In this document: positions 1-8,381 of the stretch, piece by piece
How the letters are laid out: each line of letters opens with the position of its first letter
Numbering within the stretch: the first letter of the stretch is position 1
Assembly (NCBI RefSeq): GCF_031157275.1
Contig: NZ_JAVIFW010000007.1
Coordinates: 124,001-188,000, forward strand
DNA from: Streptomyces sp. LHD-70
Lineage (GTDB): Bacteria > Actinomycetota > Actinomycetes > Streptomycetales > Streptomycetaceae
Direction: 5' to 3'
DNA length: 64,000 nucleotides
The notes under the pieces: generated by a model
What the model saw: the letters and a program-made list of their open reading frames with translations, nothing else
Databases searched by the model: none
What the model was told of the DNA's origin: nothing
Position numbers and translations under genes: made by a program

Positions 1-101
1 TTCCGGACGAGACCTGGATGTCCGGCATCGGCATCCAGGCGGCCGAGAAGATGCTCGCCGACGTGGCGAAGGCCACCGGCGTCGAGCTGCCGAAGAAGTA
101 G
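1..101 (+). CDS. C-terminus of a probable iron-siderophore ABC transporter substrate-binding protein (partial)
   Basis: Only the last 32 codons are inside the window; the TAG stop is at 99-101. The tail (ending ATGVELPKK) contains a WMSGIGIQAAEKML segment like the last helix of FecB/CdtB-type siderophore-binding lipoproteins of Streptomyces. The inference rests on this short similarity and on position: a siderophore biosynthesis operon starts 170 bases downstream on the same strand. If right, the protein would bind the ferric siderophore outside the membrane for import. The domain core and signal peptide lie outside the window, so any binding-protein family with a similar C-terminal helix remains possible. 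Confidence 0.45.
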   Translation, partial: PDETWMSGIGIQAAEKMLADVAKATGVELPKK

Positions 102-166
102 CCCGCGAGGGGGTGGGCCGTCGTCCCCCAACGGCCCACCCCTGCGCCCCCCCAACTCCCCCACAC

Positions 167-225
167 GCCGACCTCCCCCGGCACTCACTCCCCCTCCCCC
201 GCGCCGACGTCCCCCGGCACTCGCT
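167..225. repeat. 23-bp imperfect direct repeat in the leader of the siderophore operon
   Basis: Two copies (167-189 and 203-225, offset 36 bases, two mismatches) of a GCCGAC(C/G)TCCCCCGGCACT-type sequence lie in the 170-base C-rich gap before the ATP-grasp gene. No 19-bp DtxR/DmdR iron box of the TTAGG...CCTAA type is visible in this gap. The operon may therefore be read from a promoter upstream of the window. The role of the repeat is unknown. Confidence 0.5.
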
Positions 226-272
226 TCACCACCCTCCCCGCACCAACCCCGACACAGAAGGGGTCTCCGCTC

Positions 273-1463
273 ATGCGCATGTACCTGCTCGCGCTCAACC
301 CCACCGACTCGGTCACCGACGGCTTCCTCCCGGCGGCCGCCCGCCTCGGCCTCGACATCACGGTTCTCACGGATCAGCCCGCTCCCCATCGGGCGAAATA
401 TCCCGAGATTGAGGTATTGCAGTGCGACGTTCATGACTTCCGCGCCGTCATCAACCGCATAGCCACCCACGAGCCCGCCGACGCGGTGTTCACCAACAGC
501 GACCACCTGCAGACCCAAGCAGCCCTGGCCGCCGAATACTTCGGGCTGCCCGGCAAGGACTGGCAGGCCGCCCTGCGCGCCAAGAACAAGGCCGAGATGC
601 GCCGCCACCTCGCCGCCATGGGCGTGGACACCGTACGGTCCGCCGAGATCGCACCGGGCCAGGACCCGTCCGCGTTGGTCGAGGCCCGACTTCCGTACCC
701 CTGTGTCGTCAAGCCCCGCGAGGGCGTGGCCAGTGAGGACGTCATCCTCGCCGAGGGGCCCGAGGAGTTGGTGGCGCGCGCCAAGGAGATCCAGGCGCGG
801 CGCCCGCAGGCGGCGCTGGTCGCCGAGGAGTTCCTCGCCGGCCAGCTCTACTCCCTCGAGACTCTGGGCGACGGGAACGTCCGCCACGTCCTCGGCGGCT
901 TCCGCAGCCGGATCTCCGCTCCCCCCACCTTCATCGAGGAACGGCACGACTTCCTCGCCTCCCACCCCAAGGCGGTCGTCGAGCAGGTGCTCGCCCAACT
1001 CGACGCGCTCGGCGTCTCGTTCGGCGCGTGTCACACCGAGTTCGTGGTGCACGAGGGCCGGGCCCGGCTCATCGAGGTCAACTACCGCATCATCGGGGAC
1101 CAGTGCGATCTGGTGCTGGCGCAGGCCCTCGACATCCCGCTCTTCGAGCACATTCTCCGTACACACCTGGGCGAGCCCCTGCCTCTCTCACTGGACGCGC
1201 GGACCGGTGCCGCTGCGCGGGTCGAGTACGCCCTCGCCGACCGCGCCGGCACTCTCACCTCCGCACCCGAGGCGTTCGACGAGACCGTGGACGGCGTGCG
1301 TCTGGCCTACCGTCCGCTGCGCGCGCTCGGCACCGAGCACCCGTACTACCGCACCAACCGCGACTACCTGGGCGTCCTGCGCGCCACCGGCGCCGACCAG
1401 GCGGCCGTGGACCGGGTCGCGGACGCCTTCTTCGCGACCGAGCGCTGGGAGATCACCCGGTGA
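273..1463 (+). CDS. ATP-grasp ligase, PvsA-like (NIS siderophore biosynthesis)
   Basis: The protein has 396 residues. The N-terminus (LALNPTDSVTDGFLPAA) fits a preATP-grasp fold. A central ATP-grasp segment has a conserved Lys in PCVVKPREG, a VAEEFLAG strand and a C-terminal ARLIEVNYRIIGD metal-binding strand. ATP-grasp ligases join a carboxylate to an amine through an acyl-phosphate. In vibrioferrin synthesis PvsA is an ATP-grasp enzyme, and this gene holds the pvsA position before an IucA/IucC, MFS, IucA/IucC, decarboxylase series. The ATG at 273 follows a GAAGGGG ribosome site; an in-frame ATG at 279 is an alternative. The stop overlaps the next GTG by four bases, so translation is coupled. 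The substrate amino acid cannot be read from sequence. Confidence 0.85.
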   Translation: MRMYLLALNPTDSVTDGFLPAAARLGLDITVLTDQPAPHRAKYPEIEVLQCDVHDFRAVINRIATHEPADAVFTNSDHLQTQAALAAEYFGLPGKDWQAALRAKNKAEMRRHLAAMGVDTVRSAEIAPGQDPSALVEARLPYPCVVKPREGVASEDVILAEGPEELVARAKEIQARRPQAALVAEEFLAGQLYSLETLGDGNVRHVLGGFRSRISAPPTFIEERHDFLASHPKAVVEQVLAQLDALGVSFGACHTEFVVHEGRARLIEVNYRIIGDQCDLVLAQALDIPLFEHILRTHLGEPLPLSLDARTGAAARVEYALADRAGTLTSAPEAFDETVDGVRLAYRPLRALGTEHPYYRTNRDYLGVLRATGADQAAVDRVADAFFATERWEITR

Positions 1464-3253
1464 CCGCGACGATCGAGACCCTGGCCGAGCCGGGCTCCGC
1501 CGAAGAAGCCGAGCTGCTGACGCGCGTGCTGAGCGCGCTGCTGCGCGAGGACGTCGTCGGGCTGCGGACGGCCGGTACGGTCCTTGAGCGGCCGGACGGG
1601 CCGTGGCTCCGGCACGCCACGGCCGACGACGCCCTGCTGCTCCCCCTCGGCGAGGACGGCTACCAGGCCGAATACGCCGCCCGACTGCCGCTCCTGGTCC
1701 GCGAATCCGACGGCGCACGGCTGACCACACTCGACACTGTGCTCCCCGCGCTGCGAGCGCTCGCCGACCCGGTCGACCACGAGGGCTTCGACGCCTTCGC
1801 CGAGGAGTGCCGACAGACGCTGGAGACCCTGCGGCTGCACTCCGCGACGCAGCACGAGATCGACGCCGTACTGACGGAGCGTCATGGCCCGGACCCGGCC
1901 GCCTGGACCGGCCTGACGGCGGGGATCGCGTACGACGCCCTGGCCGCCCGCTTCGACCACCCGGTCTACCCGACCTCGCGCGGCCGCTCCGGCCTGAACG
2001 AGGCTCAACTGCGGGCATACGCACCGGAGTTCCACTCGCGCCTCGCCCTGCGCTGGCTGCTGCTTCCGCGCACCGCCGTCACCGTGACCGGCGGCGAGGA
2101 CGCCCTGCCCGCCTGCTGGCCGATGCCGGTGGACCTTGAGCACGGCGATCTGAACAGCAGTCATATCGCGCTGCCCGTCCACCCGTTGACGGTCGGCGAG
2201 CCGCTGCGCGCGGCGCTCCGCGAGACCGGGCTCACCGGCGACGCGGTCCTGTCCGAGCACGCCTGGCTGAGCGCCGTACCCACCCTGTCGATGCGGACCG
2301 TGGCCCTGGACGCCGATCCGCAGCTGCATCTGAAGCTGCCGCTGGCCACCGCGACGCTCGGCCTGCGCAACCGGCGCACCATCAAGCCCCGCACGCTCAT
2401 CGACGGCTTGGAGGGCCAGCGGCTCCTGGAGACCGTGATCGCCCGCGAGCCACGGTTCCGCGACACGATCCTGCAAGCCGACGAGACGGTGTATGCACAC
2501 GCCGACCACGAGCTGCTCGCCGCACTGTGCCGCCGCTACCCGAAGGGCCTCGACCGCAGCTCCGTCGTCCCGCTGGCCGCGCTGCTCGCCCCGGCGCCCG
2601 GGTCCGGCGACCGCCTGGTCATCGACCACCTCGCCGACCGCTCCTACGGCGGTGACCCGCTGGCCCTGCTCGACGCCATGCTCACCCTGCTGTTCGACTG
2701 GCAGACCACTCTCTTCGGGTACGGCATCGGCCTGGAGTCGCACCAGCAGAACATCTCGCTGGTCCTGGACCGCACGGCCGAGGGCGGCACCCGGCTGCGG
2801 CTGCTGTTCAAGGACAACGACTCGCCCCGCATCAACCCCGTACGGATGCGGGAGCGGCTCGGCGCCGACGCACCGGACCCGGAGGTCTTCGCCGACCCGC
2901 GGATCTTCACCGAGGGCGACGGGCCGGTGGCCGACATGGTCGCCACGATCACGCTCCATCTGTGCGCGGGGTCCTACGCGTTCGGCCTTGCCCGGGCAGA
3001 CCGGGCACCGCTGGACAAGCTGCTCGGCCTGATCCGCGACCGGCTCGCCGAGGCCGTCGAGCGGCTCGGCACCGGCTCCGGCGAGCCCGGCGCCGTCCTG
3101 CGCGAGCGGCTCCTCGATGCCCCGGAGCTGCCGGTCAAGGCGATGGTCAGCGCCGGGACGCTGCTCTCCAAGGAGCGGTCGGGTGCGGCCGACATCAACA
3201 AGCACTACACCACCGGGCCCAACTACCTGCTGCCGACGGGGAGTGCGCGATGA
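1460..3253 (+). CDS. IucA/IucC-family NIS siderophore synthetase (PvsB position)
   Basis: The protein has 597 residues from a GTG overlapping the previous stop. It has the IucA/IucC adenylation domain and the C-terminal FhuF-like region. Recognisable blocks are ALPVHPLTV, the SMRTVALDADPQLHLKLP strand, the ATLGLRNRRTIKP segment and IGLESHQQNISLVL near residue 430. These enzymes adenylate a carboxyl group of citrate (or 2-oxoglutarate or succinate derivatives) and condense it with an amine or alcohol. The usual nucleotide-binding HPxHPxxK block appears altered to DHPVYPTSRGRSG near residue 170, with Arg at the Lys position. It could condense or hold a different carboxylate from the second synthetase downstream. 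Family assignment is firm; substrate is inferred from operon order only. Confidence 0.9.
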   Translation: MTATIETLAEPGSAEEAELLTRVLSALLREDVVGLRTAGTVLERPDGPWLRHATADDALLLPLGEDGYQAEYAARLPLLVRESDGARLTTLDTVLPALRALADPVDHEGFDAFAEECRQTLETLRLHSATQHEIDAVLTERHGPDPAAWTGLTAGIAYDALAARFDHPVYPTSRGRSGLNEAQLRAYAPEFHSRLALRWLLLPRTAVTVTGGEDALPACWPMPVDLEHGDLNSSHIALPVHPLTVGEPLRAALRETGLTGDAVLSEHAWLSAVPTLSMRTVALDADPQLHLKLPLATATLGLRNRRTIKPRTLIDGLEGQRLLETVIAREPRFRDTILQADETVYAHADHELLAALCRRYPKGLDRSSVVPLAALLAPAPGSGDRLVIDHLADRSYGGDPLALLDAMLTLLFDWQTTLFGYGIGLESHQQNISLVLDRTAEGGTRLRLLFKDNDSPRINPVRMRERLGADAPDPEVFADPRIFTEGDGPVADMVATITLHLCAGSYAFGLARADRAPLDKLLGLIRDRLAEAVERLGTGSGEPGAVLRERLLDAPELPVKAMVSAGTLLSKERSGAADINKHYTTGPNYLLPTGSAR

Positions 3254-4530
3254 CGACGACCACCACAACGGCCACCGCGACCACTACGGCCTCGGCCGAC
3301 CCGACCGTGACCGAGGACGCGGACGAAGAGTCCCGCTCCGCCCTCGGCCGCCGCCAAGTGCATGCCGTGGCCGGCTGCTACTTCGTAGCGTCCTTCGCGG
3401 CGCTCGGCCTGCCGCCGTATCTCACCGAGATCCTCCCGGAACTCGGCGACCGCACCGCGCGTTGGGCGGGCCTGCTCTACATCGTGCCGACGATCTTCGG
3501 TGCTCTCGGCGCCCCGCTGTGGGGACGGCTCGCGGACCGGTTCGGCCGCAAACGGCTGCTGCTGCGCGCGCAGTTGGGCCTCGCCGTGGCCTTCCTTCTC
3601 GCCGGCTGGGCCGACTCGATCGCCACCTTCACCGCCGCGCTCGTCCTTCAAGGCATCCTCGGCGGAACCTTCGCGGCGTCGAACGGCTATCTGGGAGCGG
3701 CGCTTGAGGGCACCGAGCTCTCCCGTGCGCTCACGCTGATGCAGGGCAGTGCGCGTGCCGCGCTCGTCTTCGCGCCGATCGTGGTCGGCTCGCTGTCGCC
3801 GTGGCTCTCGCCCCACCGGCAGTACGCGCTGCTCGCCGTCCTCCCGCTGGCCGCCGCCGCCATGCTGGCGCTGCTGCCGGAGCCCCAGCGGGCGCGTACG
3901 CAATCGGCCGTGAAGGCCGCGGACCCGAAGCCGGACCAGCAGACCAAGCCGGGTACGACCGCCGCCCTCCGTGGCCTCTTCGCCCTCGAGTTCGCGTTCG
4001 TCTTCTCGACCGTGATCTCCTTCCCGTACCTGATCGAGCTGGTCAAGGAGCGCATCCCCGGCACCGGCTCGATGGTCTCCGGTGTGCTCTTCGCACTGCC
4101 CCATGTGTGCTACCTGGTCGGCGCGATGGCGGTGCACTCCGTCTTCCGCAGCCGCCCGCGCATGGGCATCGTGATCGGTTTCGTCTGTATCGCGCTCGGC
4201 TCCGCCGGACACGAGATCGCCGGTTCGCTCCCGGCGTTCATCGCCGTACGGCTGGTGCTCGGCGCCGGGCTCACCCTCGGCCTGGTCTGTCTGTCGGTCC
4301 TCGCGGCCGACTGCGCCAAGGGCCGTGCGCCCGGCGGGCTGTTCGGCTCGATCGAGTTCTTCTCCAAGGCCGGTGCGGTCGCCGCCGGATTGGCCGCCGC
4401 GGTCGGCAATGCCTGGTTCGGCCCTTCGACGCCGCTGCTGATCGGCACCGCCATCGCCGTGGCGACCGTGCTTGCGACCGCCCTCCCCCTTCTTCTCCGC
4501 CGCTCTGCTCAGACTCCCAGGAGCCTCTGA
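3250..4530 (+). CDS. MFS transporter, probable siderophore exporter (PvsC position)
   Basis: The protein has 426 residues. A low-complexity Thr-rich N-terminal tail of about 35 residues is followed by roughly twelve hydrophobic segments. The MFS loop signature after helix 2 is seen as GRLADRFGRKRL. It starts at an ATG overlapping the previous TGA and ends one base into the next ATG, so it is expressed with the two synthetases that flank it. In vibrioferrin (PvsC) and staphyloferrin loci an MFS protein in this position exports the finished siderophore. Export is inferred from context; drug efflux by itself would be an unlikely function between two biosynthetic genes. Confidence 0.85.
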   Translation: MTTTTTTATATTTASADPTVTEDADEESRSALGRRQVHAVAGCYFVASFAALGLPPYLTEILPELGDRTARWAGLLYIVPTIFGALGAPLWGRLADRFGRKRLLLRAQLGLAVAFLLAGWADSIATFTAALVLQGILGGTFAASNGYLGAALEGTELSRALTLMQGSARAALVFAPIVVGSLSPWLSPHRQYALLAVLPLAAAAMLALLPEPQRARTQSAVKAADPKPDQQTKPGTTAALRGLFALEFAFVFSTVISFPYLIELVKERIPGTGSMVSGVLFALPHVCYLVGAMAVHSVFRSRPRMGIVIGFVCIALGSAGHEIAGSLPAFIAVRLVLGAGLTLGLVCLSVLAADCAKGRAPGGLFGSIEFFSKAGAVAAGLAAAVGNAWFGPSTPLLIGTAIAVATVLATALPLLLRRSAQTPRSL

Positions 4531-6269
4531 TGACCTCGCTGACGCCCACCGACGTCAACGCCGCCGCGACCGCGCTGCCCAGCGCCGATCACGTCGTCGC
4601 GCACACCCTCCTCAACTGCCTGCTCCGCGAGGTCTCCGGGCCCGAGCACCAGACGGCCGTGGACCGCGGCCATCTGCTGCTGCGCCTGCCCCGCCGCGGC
4701 GTCCTGCTGAGCGTCGCGCTCCGCCGTACGTCCCTGATCGGCGCGCACCGCTTCACCGGCCCGGTCACCGAGCAGAACGGCGCTGCCTGGACCGAGGTCG
4801 ACTGGCGCACGCTCGCCGAGTACGTCCATGCCGAGCTGTCGCTGCGTACCGGTGTCGACAACGACGAGTTCCTGGCCCAGATCGCCTCCAGCCACCAGGC
4901 CGTCTCCGCCGCCCTTGCCGGGCGCCCGGCCCCGGCCGAGGGCACGGCCGCCGCCAAGGACTGGCTGGACACGTACGTCGCCTCCGAGCAGTCGCTCGTG
5001 TTCGGCCACCGTTTCCACCCCACCCCCAAGGCCCGCACCGGCAACCCCGCCGACTGGCAGGCGTACGCCCCCGAGACCGGCGCGACCTTCCCGCTGCTGC
5101 TCCTGGCCGTACGCGAGCATCTGATCGCCGAGGAGGCCGCGGCCCCGGACGCGACCGACCCGCTCGACGCGCTGCGCGCCGACGTCCCCGAGGGCTACCG
5201 GCTACTGCCCGCGCACCCCTGGCAGTACGAGCTGCTGCGCGACCACCCGGCCCTTCAGGAGGCCCTGGACCGCGACGACATCCGCATCCTGGGCACCTCC
5301 GAGCTGCCCTTCGCGGCGACCGCCTCCGTCCGGACGCTGTACGCGGACGACGCGTTCCTCAAGTTCAGCCTGAACGTGCGGATCACCAACTGCCTGCGCA
5401 AGAACTCCAGTTACGAGCTGACCGGCGCGGTGGCCCTGACCCGCCTCCTCGAGCCCGTGCTGGACGACCTGGCCACCCGCTTCCCCGGCAGCGCGGTGCT
5501 GCGTGAGCCCGCGTACCGCAGCCTGGCGATTCCCGGCCCCGACGGCGGTGCGGACATCCCGCTGCTCGAAGGCTTCGGTGTGATCGTCCGCGAGGGGCTG
5601 TCGCGGCGGCTGCTGCCCGGTACGACGCCGCTCCTTGCCGGTGCGGTCGCGGACGAGTACCCGGCCAGCGAGGCGCACATCTCCCGGCTGCTTGCCGGGA
5701 AGGACGCGCGGACCGCGCTCGAGTGGTGGGCCGCGTACCTCAACCTGCTCCTCCCCCCGGTACTTGCCGCGTACTTCGACCACGGCATGGTCCTGGAGCC
5801 GCATCTGCAGAACGTGCTGATCTGCGTCGACGGCGACGGGATGCCCGCGCAGGTGCTGTTCCGCGACCTGGAGGGCACCAAGCTCGTCCCCGAGCAGCAC
5901 GCCGACACGCTCGCCGCGCTGCCGCCCGAGGTCGCGGGCCCGATGACGTACGACGCCCAGCGCGGCTGGGACCGGGTCGTGTACTGCCTCCTCGTCAACC
6001 ACGTCTCCGAACTGCTCGCGGCGCTCGCCGACCTGCACCCGGAGACAGAGACCGAGCTGTGGGCCCAGGTCCGCCGCACCCTGCAGAGGCACGCCGACCG
6101 GCACGGCTGCCCGCCGCGCCTTGCCGCGCTCCTCGCCGGGGTGCCGCTGCCCGCCAAGGCCAACCTGCTCACCCGCTGGGAGCGCAAGGCCGACCGCGAG
6201 GCCGGCTACGTCCGGCTGCCGTCGCCGCTCGCCGAGTCCGTCCTGTCCGCCACCCCCTGGAACGCGTGA
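4530..6269 (+). CDS. IucA/IucC-family NIS siderophore synthetase (PvsD position)
   Basis: The protein has 579 residues. The canonical nucleotide-binding block is present as FGHRFHPTPKARTG near residue 160. It is followed by LLPAHPWQYELL, the TASVRTLYADDAFLKFSLN strand, an NCLRKNSSYELTG loop and the C-terminal HGMVLEPHLQNVLI motif. This is the more canonical of the two synthetases. The family makes amide or ester bonds to citrate and related acids with ATP. It is translationally coupled on both sides (one-base overlaps). Two different synthetases with an ATP-grasp enzyme match the three-ligase plan of vibrioferrin rather than the two-ligase plan of staphyloferrin A. Confidence 0.92.
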   Translation: MTSLTPTDVNAAATALPSADHVVAHTLLNCLLREVSGPEHQTAVDRGHLLLRLPRRGVLLSVALRRTSLIGAHRFTGPVTEQNGAAWTEVDWRTLAEYVHAELSLRTGVDNDEFLAQIASSHQAVSAALAGRPAPAEGTAAAKDWLDTYVASEQSLVFGHRFHPTPKARTGNPADWQAYAPETGATFPLLLLAVREHLIAEEAAAPDATDPLDALRADVPEGYRLLPAHPWQYELLRDHPALQEALDRDDIRILGTSELPFAATASVRTLYADDAFLKFSLNVRITNCLRKNSSYELTGAVALTRLLEPVLDDLATRFPGSAVLREPAYRSLAIPGPDGGADIPLLEGFGVIVREGLSRRLLPGTTPLLAGAVADEYPASEAHISRLLAGKDARTALEWWAAYLNLLLPPVLAAYFDHGMVLEPHLQNVLICVDGDGMPAQVLFRDLEGTKLVPEQHADTLAALPPEVAGPMTYDAQRGWDRVVYCLLVNHVSELLAALADLHPETETELWAQVRRTLQRHADRHGCPPRLAALLAGVPLPAKANLLTRWERKADREAGYVRLPSPLAESVLSATPWNA

Positions 6270-7522
6270 TGACCCACCCCACCCCCGCCGTCCGAGACCG
6301 CGTGCGCACCCTGCGCTCCGAGGAACTGCCCGCGTACATCTACGACTTGACGGCCCTTCAGGAACATGTCGCCGCTGTCCGGGCCGCACTGCCTTCCGCC
6401 GTCGAGCTGTACTACGCGGCCAAGGCCAACCCCGAGCCGGAGATCCTGGCCGCATTGCGCCCGTACGTGCATGGCTACGAGGTCTCCTCCGGCGGCGAGA
6501 TGGCACATGTCAGCAAGGCCGTGCCCGGCTTCCCGCTGGCCTTCGGCGGCCCCGGCAAGACCCCGGCGGAGGTCGCCCAGGCACTGGAGATCGGCGTCGA
6601 GCGCTTCCATGTGGAGAGCGTGTACGAGCTGCACCTGCTCGCCGAGCTGGCCGCCCCGTACGCCGCCGAGCGACGGATCGCCGTCCTGCCGCGCTTCAAC
6701 CTGCCGGTGGGCGACGGCTCCCTGGACAGCGTGTCGCTCGCCATGGGCGGCCGTCCGACGCCGTTCGGCCTGGACCCGAGCCAGGCCGACGAGGTCGTCC
6801 GGCTGCTCACCGACGGCACGTACCCGCACCTCGAACTCCGCGGTGTGCACGCCCACTTGGCGAGTGGCCTGGAGGCGACGGAGCAGCTCGCCGTGGCGCG
6901 CTCGATCGTCGTGTGGTCCATGGACCTGGCGGAGCGGCACGGCGTCCGGATCCCCGAGGTCGTGGTCGGCGGCGGTATGGCCGTCGACTACGCCGAGCCG
7001 GAGCGGCGCTTCGACTGGGCGTCGTACGGCACCGGTCTGGCCGAACTCGTCGCCGCGCACCCTGGTCTGACGCTGCGTCTGGAACCGGGCCGCGCGCTCA
7101 CCGCGTACTGCGGCTGGTACGCCACCGAGGTCCTGGACGTGAAGCCCAGCCACGGTGAGGAGTTCGCCGTCGTCCGCGGCGGTACGCATCACCTCCGTAC
7201 GCCCGCGACCAAGGGCCACGACCAGCCGTGCACGGTCCTGCCGTCCGACGAGCCCTGGCCGCACCCGTGGCCGCGCTCGGCGGCGCAGGGCGAGCGGGTC
7301 ACCCTGACGGGACAGCTCTGCACGCCCAAGGACCTGCTCGCGCGCGATGTCCTGGCGCCCGGCCTGCGCGCCGGTGACCGGGTGGCGTTCGAGCTGTGCG
7401 GTGCGTACGCGTGGAACATCTCGCACCATGACTTCCTGATGCATCCGCGGCCGGGGTTCCACTTCCTGAACGGGATCGCATCGGGCGCGTTCGCCGGGCC
7501 GGGCGCATCCGAGGAGGTCTGA
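6269..7522 (+). CDS. PLP-dependent decarboxylase, fold type III (PvsE/SbnH-like)
   Basis: The protein has 417 residues and belongs to the ornithine/diaminopimelate decarboxylase family. The PLP-binding Lys lies in YYAAKANPEPE near residue 50. A GGGMAVDYAEP phosphate-binding loop is near 235, LRLEPGRAL near 275, and CGAYAWNISHHDF near 385 takes the place of the usual C-terminal CGAY motif. In vibrioferrin synthesis PvsE removes the carboxyl group of the seryl moiety to leave ethanolamine; SbnH decarboxylates a citryl-diaminopropionate intermediate in staphyloferrin B. Either precedent fits a job on a siderophore intermediate rather than on free lysine. It overlaps the previous gene by one base. 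Confidence 0.9.
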   Translation: MTHPTPAVRDRVRTLRSEELPAYIYDLTALQEHVAAVRAALPSAVELYYAAKANPEPEILAALRPYVHGYEVSSGGEMAHVSKAVPGFPLAFGGPGKTPAEVAQALEIGVERFHVESVYELHLLAELAAPYAAERRIAVLPRFNLPVGDGSLDSVSLAMGGRPTPFGLDPSQADEVVRLLTDGTYPHLELRGVHAHLASGLEATEQLAVARSIVVWSMDLAERHGVRIPEVVVGGGMAVDYAEPERRFDWASYGTGLAELVAAHPGLTLRLEPGRALTAYCGWYATEVLDVKPSHGEEFAVVRGGTHHLRTPATKGHDQPCTVLPSDEPWPHPWPRSAAQGERVTLTGQLCTPKDLLARDVLAPGLRAGDRVAFELCGAYAWNISHHDFLMHPRPGFHFLNGIASGAFAGPGASEEV

Positions 7523-7526
7523 GATC

Positions 7527-8294
7527 GTGCTGCGCCCCAACGAGGTGAAGCGGAGGATCGCGGCGGGCGAGGAGGTGCACGGGCTGTTCTCCGTACTCCC
7601 CGACCCCGCCGTCGTCGAGATGATCGGCGCCGCGGGCTACGACTTCGTCATCCTCGACACCGAGCACACGCTGGTCGACCCCCGGCTCCTCGAGCATCTG
7701 ATCCGGGCCGCCGAGACGACGGGGCTCACCCCCTTCGTGCGCGTACCGGAGGGCGATCCGGGCGCGGTGCTGCGGGCGTTGGACGCGGGCGCGATGGGCA
7801 TCGTCCTCCCCCATGTCCGGTCCCGCGCCGACGTGGACGCCCTCATCCACGCCGCCCGTTACGCACCCGAGGGCATGCGCTCCCTCAACGGCGGCCGCGG
7901 GCTCGGCTACGGGCGGCTCGACCCGCGCGAGTACATCGCGCGGGCCAACGCCGAGATCATGCTGATCCCCCTCATCGAGGACGCGGCGGGCGTCGAGTCG
8001 ATCGACGCCATCCTCGCCGGCGGCGGCATCGACCTGGTCCTCCCCGGCCCCGGCGACCTGTCCCAGTCGTACGGCGTCCCGTGGGAGGTCCGCCACCCGT
8101 CCGTACGCGACGCGGTACTCGAACTCCGCGCCGCCTGCGCCCGCCACAGCGTCCCCTTCTGCGCCATGGCCACCACACCGGAACGCCGCGCCGACTGGCG
8201 CTCGGACGGAGTCACCGCCTTCGTCCTCGGCGAGGACCGGGACCTGACGGCCCGCGCGCTGCGGGGGCACAGGGAGCGGCAGTCAGGGGCCTGA
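7527..8294 (+). CDS. HpcH/HpaI-family lyase, possible SbnG-like citrate synthase
   Basis: The protein has 255 residues from a GTG at 7527 behind a GAGGAGG ribosome site at 7511. The HpaI-fold active-site set is intact: His47 (LDTEH), Arg72 (FVRVP), Glu151 (PLIED) and Asp177 (PGPGD), the last two being the metal ligands. Family members split 2-keto-3-deoxy acids. SbnG of the staphyloferrin B cluster instead uses this fold to make citrate for siderophore assembly. The same residues serve both functions, so sequence alone does not decide. Its place as the last gene of a citrate-type siderophore operon, four bases after the decarboxylase, favours dedicated citrate supply. Confidence 0.8.
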   Translation: MLRPNEVKRRIAAGEEVHGLFSVLPDPAVVEMIGAAGYDFVILDTEHTLVDPRLLEHLIRAAETTGLTPFVRVPEGDPGAVLRALDAGAMGIVLPHVRSRADVDALIHAARYAPEGMRSLNGGRGLGYGRLDPREYIARANAEIMLIPLIEDAAGVESIDAILAGGGIDLVLPGPGDLSQSYGVPWEVRHPSVRDAVLELRAACARHSVPFCAMATTPERRADWRSDGVTAFVLGEDRDLTARALRGHRERQSGA

Positions 8295-8295
8295 C

Positions 8296-8319
8296 GGCCT
8301 GCTGGCCTGCTGGCCTGCT
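8296..8319. repeat. Three tandem copies of an 8-bp unit just after the HpaI-like gene
   Basis: GGCCTGCT is repeated exactly three times at 8296-8303, 8304-8311 and 8312-8319, beginning two bases after the stop codon. It is one of several short tandem repeats in this window that sit at gene ends. Confidence 0.85.
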
Positions 8320-8381
8320 CAGTCGCTCCCCCATCGGGGCCCGCCCAGGTGCGGGTCCCGAGGGCAATCGGTTCTGAACTG

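Noticed and set aside
1188..3268. Long antisense open frames (278 and 634 codons) opposite the first synthetase gene
   Set aside because: They mirror the third-position GC of the real gene, have no domain and no start site; such shadows occur opposite nearly every gene here.
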